Assembly: GCF_019426345.1 (NCBI RefSeq)
Contig: NZ_JAHLLW010000001.1
Span: forward strand, 372,001 to 436,000
Length of the DNA: 64,000 bases
Direction: 5' to 3'
Source: Marinomonas lutimaris
GTDB taxonomy: Bacteria; Pseudomonadota; Gammaproteobacteria; Pseudomonadales; Marinomonadaceae
Positions 39,154-47,416 of this stretch are shown here, piece after piece. The notes under the pieces are model-generated. The model had not been told where the DNA came from. It saw only the letters and a list, made by a program, of their open reading frames with translations, and searched no databases. The position numbers and the translations under genes were made by a program. Every line of letters starts with the position of its first letter. Within the stretch, counting starts at the first letter, position 1.

Positions 39154-39754
39154 AGTTGGCTGAGTGTCGTCCTGTCATACGTGCCAAAACCTTATCTTTG
39201 AACCAAAAACGATGAATCAGTGCCATGGAAATATGGCCGATGACTAAGGCAAAAAGTAGCCATGACATAGGGCTGTGTAACAGATTGGCAGGTGCCACCA
39301 TCCAAGTGATGTTACGCTCCATTTCGGGAAGTATTATCATGCCGTATAAGCGTATTTCATAGCCTTCACCATACTCACGTAGTAGTGCAAAAACGGGCAA
39401 AAAAAGCAGTAACGCATAAAAAGAGGCATGCACGAGGCGCGCTAATTTCCCTCCAATACCTTGTGCCTGAGGCGGACGTTGCTTTCTATTTACCCATGTC
39501 CATCCTAGACGAATCAAGGTGACTATTAAAATCAATAATCCTAATGATCCGTGTGGACCTATGCTGTCTAGGAATAGGGTAAAAGTGTTTTTCCCTGTGC
39601 CACGCCATGCTAACACGATTGAGAATTGTAATATGACGAGTGCCGCCGTAACCCAATGCAGTGTACGGCTGACTCTTCCGTAGTAATTTTGACTGTCTCG
39701 CCAGTTTGTATGTCTTTGATTAACGATGTCTGTGTTTTCTATATGTAACGTCAT
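39152..39754 (-). CDS. Cytochrome b561 family protein
   Basis: 200-residue inner-membrane dihaem b cytochrome with four helices. Candidate haem-ligand His residues are in SRTLHWVTAALVILQF, IGPHGSLGLLILIV, RLVHASFYALLLFLPV and VIGHISMALIHRF. The family (CybB/YodB type) passes electrons to or from quinol, with superoxide:ubiquinone oxidoreduction shown for CybB. The C-terminus WFKDKVLARM is typical. A Fur-like dyad lies about 90 bases upstream. The ATG at 39754 has AGGGA at rather long spacing. Confidence 0.9.
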   Translation of the reverse strand: MTLHIENTDIVNQRHTNWRDSQNYYGRVSRTLHWVTAALVILQFSIVLAWRGTGKNTFTLFLDSIGPHGSLGLLILIVTLIRLGWTWVNRKQRPPQAQGIGGKLARLVHASFYALLLFLPVFALLREYGEGYEIRLYGMIILPEMERNITWMVAPANLLHSPMSWLLFALVIGHISMALIHRFWFKDKVLARMTGRHSAN

Positions 39755-39844
39755 TGAATCTAGAGTTCCCTATCTTTTAACCTTGTCCTGAAGTCAGTAA
39801 CTCGTGTGAGTGGTTAAAAAGGCTTCGCATAAAAGAGCTTGATT

Positions 39845-39861
39845 ATAACGATAATTGTTAT
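39845..39861. promoter_or_regulatory. Fur-like dyad upstream of cytochrome b561
   Basis: ATAACGATAATTGTTAT, a near-perfect 17-base dyad resembling half of a Fur box, about 90 bases before the cytochrome start. Only a resemblance. Confidence 0.35.
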
Positions 39862-39881
39862 TATTTGTAGGGGGGATGGCA

Positions 39882-39919
39882 CCAAAAAACAGAGCCTAAT
39901 GAAAGTTAGGCTCTGTTTT
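39882..39919. terminator. Terminator beyond the phosphatase/lipid-kinase gene
   Basis: ACAGAGCCTAA / TTAGGCTCTGT, 11-base stem with a six-base loop; six T follow on the minus strand and four on the plus strand. It lies about 87 bases after the kinase stop. Confidence 0.75.
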
Positions 39920-40005
39920 AAATCTTGGTGAAAGGATGAATCTGGGGTTCAGGTTATTAAAGAATGAACAACGAAGTATTGTGTCTATCTTTGGCGGCTG
40001 AGGTG

Positions 40006-41646
40006 TTAGCTAACCACCGACTCCGGCACGATAACGCTCAATGATTTAGGCCTGACAACGACTTCTAGCTTCTCTGCTTCGCGTTCTTCACCATCCACCA
40101 CATAATGACCAACTTGGCTAATATCCACTGTGACACGCTGTGCTGAACGATGAAAGATGCCGTTGTTGCCTTCTGGTAAGTCGTTGTCTTCGTTCCTGTC
40201 GCCCATACCAAGCATGGCTAATTCCGCCAAGTTCAATATTTGCATTCGCTCTGGGTCCAACCAAGTTAAATCCAATTCGCCATCCATAATATTAGGCACA
40301 CCTTTGCCTTGTGCTAACAAAGTGGTGATAGGCGCGGCATTAGCAATAGTTAAACTCGGAGTTTTGATGGTAAACGGCTCATCGTCATTTAGCTGAATAG
40401 TAAATTCATGAACCTCATTTTGGCCGATGGCTTCCCACAAACCTTTCAAATAGGCGAGCTGACCACTTGTATTCTTTTTGCTGCGATCAGCTTTTTCGAT
40501 CATTTGCTGCTCAAAGCCAACCCCCGCAAGTAATAGCATTAATTCGCCGTTACAGGTTGCTGTGTCGATACGTTGCTCGCAGCCATCAATTAAATTCAAG
40601 CAAATGGTTTCCAACGGGGCAATTTTCGACATAGTGCCGCAGAGCACATGACTTAACGCATTGGCGGTACCAAATGGAATAATGCCCAGCTTAATGTTTG
40701 TACCAACCATTGCGGCAGCAACCTCGGTGACTGTGCCGTCGCCACCACAGGCAATGATCATATCTGGCGAGGCTTTAACGGCTTCTTGGGCTAGATCAGT
40801 ACCATTCACTTCTGGTGTTGTGGTTTTCACTGTGACATCAAAATAGGCGGATAAATAACGAAGTATGACGTCTTGCTGCTCTTCCCATTGACGGGTGCCA
40901 GACACAGGATTAGCGATTAGCCAAGCGGAGTTCTGTACTATCAAAAGCTTGTTATCCAAGGCGCGTTTCAAATACTTAAACTGGCGTTTATTTAAACGCG
41001 CTGTTTGGCGTATTTCACGAATTTTATCCATGATGTCACTGGGTGATGATTTGGGATTCTGGCTTAGCAAATACGCCGCCATCATAAACACCGAGCGGCC
41101 ACGGCCCAAAGCACAATGCACAACAACTGAACGCCCTGTTTTACGGTGCGTATGTATCCAGTTTAGCGCACGATGTATTTGCGTATCGGAAGGAACTGAA
41201 TGATCAAGAATAGGCACGTTTAAATAATCGACATCGGCTTGATAAGACATCCAATTTAAAGAGCTGAACTCGGCTGTCACATCTAATACAGCACTGATGT
41301 TCTCGCTTTTAATTTGGTGAATATCGGAAGGAAACAAACGCCTCGCAAGATATAAACCTTCGTCTATTTTTTGTAATGCAGGAACAGAATCAGTACTTCT
41401 CGCCCAGCTATTATAAAGTTGTGTACTCCACAAAAACGGCATAAATACCCAGCGAATATAAACGGGTACAGTGCCATCGGAGCGTTTACGAAAAATAGTG
41501 GGTTTATTTAGAAGGTAGGCAAGACTGACAGTGAAAAATGACAGGGCAAACCATGCCCAAGCAAGCTGAAAATAGACATTACTGGTCATAATAACCAACA
41601 AAACTAAAGCAGCAGTGATCAATAAATAATAGTTTGGTTTAAACAA
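40006..41646 (-). CDS. Dual-specificity phosphatase fused to a diacylglycerol-kinase-type lipid kinase
   Basis: 546-residue fusion. Two or three N-terminal helices (about 5-45, with a further hydrophobic stretch near 65-80) anchor it in the membrane. A cysteine phosphatase domain (about 95-235) carries the CX5R loop HCALGRGRS with Cys178 and Arg184 and upstream Asp candidates in VPILDHSVPSD. A DAGK/YegS-like catalytic domain (about 240-540) has NPVSGTR, GGDGT at 301-305, IIPFGTANALS and MDGELDLTW. It probably phosphorylates a lipid and dephosphorylates another phospho-substrate at the inner face of the membrane. The TTG start has AGGAG seven bases upstream. It diverges from a kinase-like gene at 42009. 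Substrates are unknown. Confidence 0.88.
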   Translation of the reverse strand: MFKPNYYLLITAALVLLVIMTSNVYFQLAWAWFALSFFTVSLAYLLNKPTIFRKRSDGTVPVYIRWVFMPFLWSTQLYNSWARSTDSVPALQKIDEGLYLARRLFPSDIHQIKSENISAVLDVTAEFSSLNWMSYQADVDYLNVPILDHSVPSDTQIHRALNWIHTHRKTGRSVVVHCALGRGRSVFMMAAYLLSQNPKSSPSDIMDKIREIRQTARLNKRQFKYLKRALDNKLLIVQNSAWLIANPVSGTRQWEEQQDVILRYLSAYFDVTVKTTTPEVNGTDLAQEAVKASPDMIIACGGDGTVTEVAAAMVGTNIKLGIIPFGTANALSHVLCGTMSKIAPLETICLNLIDGCEQRIDTATCNGELMLLLAGVGFEQQMIEKADRSKKNTSGQLAYLKGLWEAIGQNEVHEFTIQLNDDEPFTIKTPSLTIANAAPITTLLAQGKGVPNIMDGELDLTWLDPERMQILNLAELAMLGMGDRNEDNDLPEGNNGIFHRSAQRVTVDISQVGHYVVDGEEREAEKLEVVVRPKSLSVIVPESVVS

Positions 41647-42008
41647 TACAACTCTCCTAGAGTCCAGCCATAGTCTAAACAGGGTAACACACTGGCATCC
41701 AATTGATAGATTATCAGACTGTGAGCCGTTCCGATCTATGTAAATGGCAACCTATGATTTGTCAAAAAGCTGAAAAATAAAGACGTCGATATCTCTTATG
41801 GATGCCATTTTTTAGTTGATATGACAGTTAATAATTTCTTAAATATTTTTAACTCGAAAAAAGTGTTATTTCATTCTTTTTTCACTATTTTACTGCATAT
41901 TTTGAAATAAAAGCGTAATGAAACGTGAGACTTTTGTTCATCTCTATTTCATAAAACTGACGTTTGTTAGGGTAGCTATCTAAATGGCGACTAGTACAGG
42001 TGTTGTTG
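41647..42008. promoter_or_regulatory. AT-rich divergent promoter region
   Basis: 362 bases between the lipid-kinase fusion and the kinase-like gene. AT-rich, no gene or clear operator seen; should hold both promoters. Confidence 0.4.
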
Positions 42009-42758
42009 ATGAAAGAGCAGGTTTTGGTTTCGCAGTTAAGCGAATGCTTTCCCGAACATTCGTTCCATAGCAATAAAGTTAGTGTGCTTCATAAAGGCCG
42101 CTTTGCTAATGCAATTGTATACCGTTATAAAGACGATTCTTTTGATTTTGTCATTAAGGACTTTCAACACAGCCCATGGTTTGTGAGAAGAACGTTTGCC
42201 CGCTTATTTATTGGTCAAGAATACAAAGCTTTAGAGCGCCTCAATGGAATGAGTGGCGTGAGTGATCAATTTCATCGTCTGTCTAACATCAGCATAGCGT
42301 ACTCTTTCATCGAAGGGACTCCTTTGCGATCGCTCAAAAAACAGAATAAAAAACTGCCTAAATCATTTTTTCATCAATTAGAGCATAGAGTGTCTGAAAT
42401 GCACCGTCGTGGTTTAGTGCATTTGGATCTGCGGAACCTTGGGAACATTCTTGTAGGGGAAGATGGTCAGCCTTATATTATTGATTTTCAATCGGCCATC
42501 ACCTTTTCCCGTTTTCCCAATTGGTTAAAACGCATTATGCGGGGAGCGGATTTATCTGGTGTTTACAAAGCTTGGTTAACTGGGTGTGAGCAACCAATGA
42601 CAGCGTATAAAAAGGAGTTTTTAATGAACTATAACCAACTCAGAAAGCGTTGGATTTTTCGCGGTTACCCAATGCATCGAGCCTACCTTTGGTTATGCGG
42701 TATTGCCAGTCAGCTACCTGGTGCGGATTTATTTCGTAATATGATAGATAAACTTTGA
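42009..42758 (+). CDS. Small RIO/Kdo-kinase-like protein kinase
   Basis: 249-residue soluble protein with a shortened eukaryotic-like kinase fold. VLHKGRFANAIVYRYK with FVIKDF resembles the glycine loop and the ATP-binding Lys, MHRRGLVHLDLRNLGNILV is the catalytic loop (HLD in place of HRD, with Asn for metal), and YIIDFQSA is the DFG equivalent. This pattern fits RIO1/Kdo-kinase-type proteins, which phosphorylate proteins or sugars of lipids. The ATG at 42009 has AGG eight bases upstream; in-frame GTG and TTG codons precede it. It diverges from the phosphatase-lipid kinase fusion, suggesting a joint role in envelope lipid or LPS modification. Confidence 0.78.
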   Translation: MKEQVLVSQLSECFPEHSFHSNKVSVLHKGRFANAIVYRYKDDSFDFVIKDFQHSPWFVRRTFARLFIGQEYKALERLNGMSGVSDQFHRLSNISIAYSFIEGTPLRSLKKQNKKLPKSFFHQLEHRVSEMHRRGLVHLDLRNLGNILVGEDGQPYIIDFQSAITFSRFPNWLKRIMRGADLSGVYKAWLTGCEQPMTAYKKEFLMNYNQLRKRWIFRGYPMHRAYLWLCGIASQLPGADLFRNMIDKL

Positions 42759-42831
42759 GTGGCAACGAGAACTCTAGATTTTTTTATTAAATGACTGATG
42801 TCACTGCTAACACTCGATCTAACGACCAGCA

Positions 42832-42926
42832 TTAACTATGAACAATCAGATCGTTTTTTCAAAAGTACGCTTCATTGGTTTATCAAACCAAAAGTCCATA
42901 GGTTGATCAAAACCGATGCCGTGCAT
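42832..42926 (-). pseudogene. Remnant of the 3' end of a second radical SAM gene
   Basis: This stretch copies the end of the intact radical SAM gene (47417-47539). Bases 42878-42926 match the intact copy with only a few changes (shared GGTTGATCAAAACCGATGCC). The stop-codon end TTAACTATGAACAATCAG matches TTAACTACTAACAATCAG. About 25 bases are deleted in between. It corresponds to residues 603-642 on the same strand as the intact gene. Confidence 0.82.
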
Positions 42927-42948
42927 TCGTTATATCGCGCTTATTACC

Positions 42949-43818
42949 TTAGTATCTGGCTCCTATCATTAGTGGATTAAATATTGAGTTTTCGACAATG
43001 ATTTTTTCTAAACGTCGAGTTGCCTCATTGGCTTTTGGCGATGTGAAAAGCGTCACTTCCATGTCTGGAAGAGAGGGCAAATCCTGATAAATAGCCAAAT
43101 CCTCTTCTAAAGTATGGTAGGGAACAATACCAATTCCCACGCCAGCACGAACCGCAGCTAGGACACCTGAGCGGCTTTGGCTGGTAAAGGCGATGCGATA
43201 AGGAATCTTGGCATTGTCGAGTGCTTCACAGGCAAATTGACGGTGTTTACAACCCTCTGCAAATACCACCAAGGGCAGTACGCTTTGGGTATGAACAAAA
43301 TGATTCTTTGGCCCAATCCAAACCAATTCGTCACGGCGTAATCGAACGCCGCCTTCGGTGTCAGCCAGCATTTCAACTAAAGCAATATCCAGCTTGCCTT
43401 TGTCCAAAAGATCGAGCAAATAATCTGGACGGTAATCACAAACCGCTTCTAGTTCTGCTTCCGGGTAGCTCAAAATGAAGTCCTGCAAAAGTGGAGCAAG
43501 CGTGCGGCTGGCGTATTGATCATGAGTTCCCAGCCGAACCACACCACTGATGTCCATATTCTGAAACGAGCCCATAATTTGATCATGCAGGTTTAAAAGC
43601 TGTTGAGCATGCGCTTTTAATTGCTCTCCGACAGCCGTTAATCGCACACCATGTTGACCACGTTCCATAAGTGGGTTGGCGATTAAATCCTCCAAACGAT
43701 TGAGCTGCATACTAATTGTCGATGGCGCTTTGTGCAGCTGTTTGGCTGCTTCAGTCAAGTTTAGCGTCTCAGCCACCACCATAAAAGTGCGAAGTAAATT
43801 TATCGGTAAATCACGCAT
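42949..43818 (-). CDS. LysR-family transcriptional regulator
   Basis: 289 residues with the LysR winged helix at the N-terminus (LLRTFMVVAETLNLTEAAKQLHKAPSTISMQLNRLE, split over residues 9-44) and the periplasmic-binding-like effector half (VVRLGTHDQYASRTLAPLLQDF, GVGIGIVPYHTL). It diverges from an MFS transporter 134 bases away, the usual arrangement for control of that transporter. Both genes lie between two remnants of a broken radical SAM gene copy, so they appear to be an insertion. Confidence 0.92.
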   Translation of the reverse strand: MRDLPINLLRTFMVVAETLNLTEAAKQLHKAPSTISMQLNRLEDLIANPLMERGQHGVRLTAVGEQLKAHAQQLLNLHDQIMGSFQNMDISGVVRLGTHDQYASRTLAPLLQDFILSYPEAELEAVCDYRPDYLLDLLDKGKLDIALVEMLADTEGGVRLRRDELVWIGPKNHFVHTQSVLPLVVFAEGCKHRQFACEALDNAKIPYRIAFTSQSRSGVLAAVRAGVGIGIVPYHTLEEDLAIYQDLPSLPDMEVTLFTSPKANEATRRLEKIIVENSIFNPLMIGARY

Positions 43819-43952
43819 TGTTTAGTTTTCAATATAGTTGAACATAGAGTTGAATATTTATCGATTTACCGAATAAAAGCAAGCCCCTAATATGGCGCCA
43901 TTGATTGTTTTTTATACATGCCTTTCAAAGGTATTGAAGCAAGGGGTTTGTG

Positions 43953-45164
43953 ATGCGTATTCCAATAACATTCGGCTTTAATCAGGTTATCAGTCATGGT
44001 TTTGGTATTTTCTTGTTTGCGGCATTAGTCCCCACCATGCAAAACTCACTTGATATTACTAGCTGGCATCTCGCTTTAGCGGGGGCGCTAACACAGGTGT
44101 CCTATCTTGTTGGTGCCATGCTATTGGGAGTGATTGGCCCACGTTTGGATTCGGGGCGCTTGTTACTGATCACAGGTACTTTAACCACGTCTTTGCTGTT
44201 TACCATGGCGTGGCTAGATAATACGACCATTATGATTTTTGTCCTCACCGTTATGGCGGCGAGTGCGGCGATTAGTTGGGGGTCGATTGTGGAATTGGTT
44301 ACTCGCTATGGTCGTCCAGATCGAACCGCAACCAACCTGTCTATCGCTTCAAGCGGTACTGCTTGGGGTTACAGTGTTAACGGTCTGATTATTTTATTGG
44401 TCGTTCCACTATTGGGATGGCGTAGCGGTTGGATGGCTGCATCCGTACTTGGGTTGGTGACGTTATTCGCGACGTTTAGTTTGCTTAAAAGTGTCCGCTC
44501 TGAAGTACAAGATCAAGATATTGATGTTACTTTCGCCATGGGAACACGGCAGTTGTTTAGAACCGTATTGCGTGAACGCACCGCTTTTCTTGCTTGCTTC
44601 ATATTGTTACTGGTTGGCGCGTCAACCATGACATTTACCACCTGGCTGAATACCTATCTGGCGGAGTTATCACTACCGCCAGCATTAGGTGGTTACACCT
44701 GGGGCATCATCGGGATAACGGGCATGATTGCGGGCTTCTTTGTTGGCAAGCTGGCGGATAAGAAAGGCCCTAGTGTCACGTTTTTGGTTATTTTCGGTGT
44801 TTTTGCTTTAGGATTATTGGCTTTTATTTATCGTCCTGAGCAGTTCGTTATGCTTGCAGGCTTTGGCTACGGCATGATGTATTTCCCTATTTGGGGCATT
44901 ATTGCAGGCTGGATAAGTAAACAATATTCTTCCAAAGCAACCATGCAGATCAACGGTATTGGCATGGTAACGTTCGGACTTGGTGGTGCTCTAGGCAATG
45001 TCTTGGCGGGGATGATTTATGATGCGACTGGCAGTTTATCAAATGTATATTTATTGATCTGCGGGCTGGCTGTCGTGTTGTTTGTATTGGCAATGTATAT
45101 ATTCTTGCACGAGCGTCAATCCAATAAACCTCGCTCTGACAGCTTCTTACAGCCAGAAATCTGA
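43953..45164 (+). CDS. Major facilitator superfamily transporter
   Basis: 403-residue carrier with about 12 helices. The N-half loop motif RLDSGRLLLITG, RYGRPDRTATNLSIASSGTAWGYSVNG (split) and the C-half loop GKLADKKGPSV are MFS marks. Helix 5 region GTAWGYSVNGLIILLVVPLLGWRSGWM resembles the oxalate/formate or CynX-like branch, but the cargo is unknown. ATG 43953 has AAGGGG upstream; a GTG precedes it by one codon. It is divergent from, and probably regulated by, the LysR gene. Confidence 0.88.
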   Translation: MRIPITFGFNQVISHGFGIFLFAALVPTMQNSLDITSWHLALAGALTQVSYLVGAMLLGVIGPRLDSGRLLLITGTLTTSLLFTMAWLDNTTIMIFVLTVMAASAAISWGSIVELVTRYGRPDRTATNLSIASSGTAWGYSVNGLIILLVVPLLGWRSGWMAASVLGLVTLFATFSLLKSVRSEVQDQDIDVTFAMGTRQLFRTVLRERTAFLACFILLLVGASTMTFTTWLNTYLAELSLPPALGGYTWGIIGITGMIAGFFVGKLADKKGPSVTFLVIFGVFALGLLAFIYRPEQFVMLAGFGYGMMYFPIWGIIAGWISKQYSSKATMQINGIGMVTFGLGGALGNVLAGMIYDATGSLSNVYLLICGLAVVLFVLAMYIFLHERQSNKPRSDSFLQPEI

Positions 45165-45189
45165 AAGTAGGAGGAGCTGTCTACGAATT

Positions 45190-45221
45190 TAATGCCAATC
45201 GGACTGTGCGCCGTGGCGAAT
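45190..45221 (-). pseudogene. Internal remnant of the second radical SAM gene
   Basis: On the minus strand it reads FATAHSPIGI, against FAATAHSPIGI in the intact gene (about residues 546-557). TGTGCGCCGT and flanks match at the DNA level with a three-base deletion. It lies upstream (in gene sense) of the 42832-42926 remnant, in the order expected for one decayed gene copy. Confidence 0.65.
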
Positions 45222-45257
45222 GGAAAGACCTAAAAGTTGTATGGCGCTTCTTGCCTG

Positions 45258-45300
45258 AAACGCCATTATTCAGGGACGACCATTCAATGGCCGTTTTTAT
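45258..45300 (+). terminator. Possible terminator downstream of the MFS gene
   Basis: AACGCCATT and AATGGCCGTT pair with one bulge and are followed by TTTTATTT. It could serve both the MFS gene and the convergent membrane-protein gene. Confidence 0.5.
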
Positions 45301-45309
45301 TTAATATGA

Positions 45310-47187
45310 CTATTTTTCTGGTTCTTCTTCTTTTTGCAGGACCCCAGCGGCTTGTTCGTCCATGGTTAAAGCTGTTTGCGGAGCATCAGAGTATGCTCGA
45401 GTTTGCTGATTAAGCTGGTGAATTTGGGATGCATTACCTAAATCTCGTGCACTGGTTATAGAGGCTATTGATTCTCGATCTTTTAAGAACCCGATGACAT
45501 CCGCTCTAATAGAAGCTAGTTCTGCATCATCTTTATGCATTTCTTGTATGTATCTTGGGTGCTCTAAGTTACGCATACCCGTTGCGGCAAACGTGGTGGA
45601 TACAATACGAGAGACAATAACCCAGGGTGTAATGCTGCTCCTAACTAACGTATTTTCAGAGCGAGTACTGTCATGAATCCCTGTTCCTGTGGATATTTTT
45701 GACTCAGTGAAAGTACCTTCACATTTGAAGTAAATGAGTAAGGATTCAAATTGTAATTCTGCGAAAAAAATATGTGCGGCGGTAGTGAGTAATCGGGCAA
45801 ATGACTTAGCAATCATTGCTATAAGTACAAGATGTATCGCACTATAAAGCGTATCGATAAACAGGTTAAATCCAGCTGCTCTCGTCACCTTTTCTAAACT
45901 AGATGCAGAGATTAGCTGGCTTGCTTGGTAAAGATCAAATGTGGCATAAGCGAGTAAAAAACTGAATAAGCTGGCGATGATAAAGAGTACATTTCCTGAT
46001 ATCAATGCAACCATACGGGAAATATTGAAGCTGCCACCTAGGTTCATTGGTTTATAGCGAGGTTGTATTTCCTGAATCAATTTTCCACTGAAGTCTCCTT
46101 TACCTTCAACTTGCTCGTTAAGTTTAGGGTCAAGCTCTTGGTAAACGCGGTTAGGAACTTCTTTATAACGGCGGTTTGCCATGACAAGATTATCTAGATT
46201 GATAAATATTTCGTTTGGGTGAACAGACTCCTGCCAGTTTTCACGAAGCTCAGAAACTTCGGTTGTGGGGGTAGTATTTTTTAATCGCTTAGTGAGCATT
46301 ACAGCGATTAATCCGGTACCTAATGTTGATATAGTAAAAACACCGATTAAGTATAGATAAGTATGTAATGCTGGTAGAGCGGCAATAAAAGTATTTAACT
46401 TTGACTGTGAAGTATTCGAACTGCCTAGCGACCACTCTAAACCAATAGAAATCGCCACTGGTAATAGCAGTGACCAGATAATCACTTTAACAATAGTACC
46501 TGTGCCAAGAGACTCAATATTTAATTCTGCTCGACGATTTAATGGTTTAGACGCTTTACGCCATACTGAAATAATATAAAACAGTAAGGCAACAGAATAG
46601 ACTGGAAATACTGTATTGCCTGATTCGCCAATTAGTCCAGACAGAGAAACAAATGCGACAAAAGCATAAGCAACTATGGCAATAAGTGTTTTGACCCAGG
46701 CACCAAATAGGCGTTGCATAAGGTTTCGTATAGGGTAAGGCATGAATAATAGCTTAGGCATAAAGCTATGAAGCAAGCGAGCCAAAAAGCCAATTGGTTC
46801 AACAAAAGAACTATTTTTACGACCGATGAGCATTTCTTCAATCGATTGACGAGAGTATGCGACAGTATTAGCTTCTTCTTGAGCAGTACTAGATTCAGAT
46901 TTACTGAAGTTATAAGCAAGAGAAGTAGGATGATTTCGGCCGACAAAGTAACGCAACATTGCGTATATACCTTTGCCAAGAGCATTAAGGCCACCAGCTA
47001 AAAGAAACGCACCAAAGAAAACAAAAATCCACCCCGCAATTTTGCTTGTCTGAACATAACTCACTGAGTCAATAAGTAAGTATATTCCTAAGGCTAATTG
47101 AACAATGCCTCGTAGCGCAGTAACTGCGCCTTCTTTTTTAAAAGGGTTCTTTAAACCAAGATCAATCGATCCATAATCGAAAGCCAT
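45310..47187 (-). CDS. Large multi-helix membrane protein of unknown function
   Basis: 625 residues; not recognised. Hydrophobic segments cluster in three groups: two helices near residues 25-75, about four between 165 and 300 (for example TLIAIVAYAFVAFVSLSGLI, YLIGVFTISTLGTGLIAVML), and two or three between 395 and 470 (NVLFIIASLFSFLLAYATF). The cytoplasmic-looking stretches between and the C-terminal 150 residues are charged, and the tail ends in Glu/Lys repeats. No catalytic motif is visible. The start at 47187 has AGGA six bases upstream. The gene is AT-richer than its neighbours and sits between the intact radical SAM gene and remnants of its copy, so it may have arrived with the same rearrangement. 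Confidence 0.72.
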   Translation of the reverse strand: MAFDYGSIDLGLKNPFKKEGAVTALRGIVQLALGIYLLIDSVSYVQTSKIAGWIFVFFGAFLLAGGLNALGKGIYAMLRYFVGRNHPTSLAYNFSKSESSTAQEEANTVAYSRQSIEEMLIGRKNSSFVEPIGFLARLLHSFMPKLLFMPYPIRNLMQRLFGAWVKTLIAIVAYAFVAFVSLSGLIGESGNTVFPVYSVALLFYIISVWRKASKPLNRRAELNIESLGTGTIVKVIIWSLLLPVAISIGLEWSLGSSNTSQSKLNTFIAALPALHTYLYLIGVFTISTLGTGLIAVMLTKRLKNTTPTTEVSELRENWQESVHPNEIFINLDNLVMANRRYKEVPNRVYQELDPKLNEQVEGKGDFSGKLIQEIQPRYKPMNLGGSFNISRMVALISGNVLFIIASLFSFLLAYATFDLYQASQLISASSLEKVTRAAGFNLFIDTLYSAIHLVLIAMIAKSFARLLTTAAHIFFAELQFESLLIYFKCEGTFTESKISTGTGIHDSTRSENTLVRSSITPWVIVSRIVSTTFAATGMRNLEHPRYIQEMHKDDAELASIRADVIGFLKDRESIASITSARDLGNASQIHQLNQQTRAYSDAPQTALTMDEQAAGVLQKEEEPEK

Positions 47188-47416
47188 AAAAATTCCTATT
47201 AGGTGCACTCATAAAGAGTAGGGTGACGTTTAAATATGTAATCAGGGGCGTTGGCTAAGTTGGGGGGGATTTAGCCACATCGACTTCCTGACATCAGCGC
47301 ACATATTACAATATGAATGTTGCTACTTCTAGCGAAGGATAAGGATGTATTACAGTAACTATGAGCTAAACAAATATTCGTATTTTCGTTCAGCTCAATT
47401 ACTTTAATAATAAGGT

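Noticed and set aside
42798..42980. 60-codon plus-strand frame containing WFIKPKVHRLIKTDAV
   Set aside because: It is the antisense of the radical SAM remnant; a similar antisense frame exists over the intact gene end.
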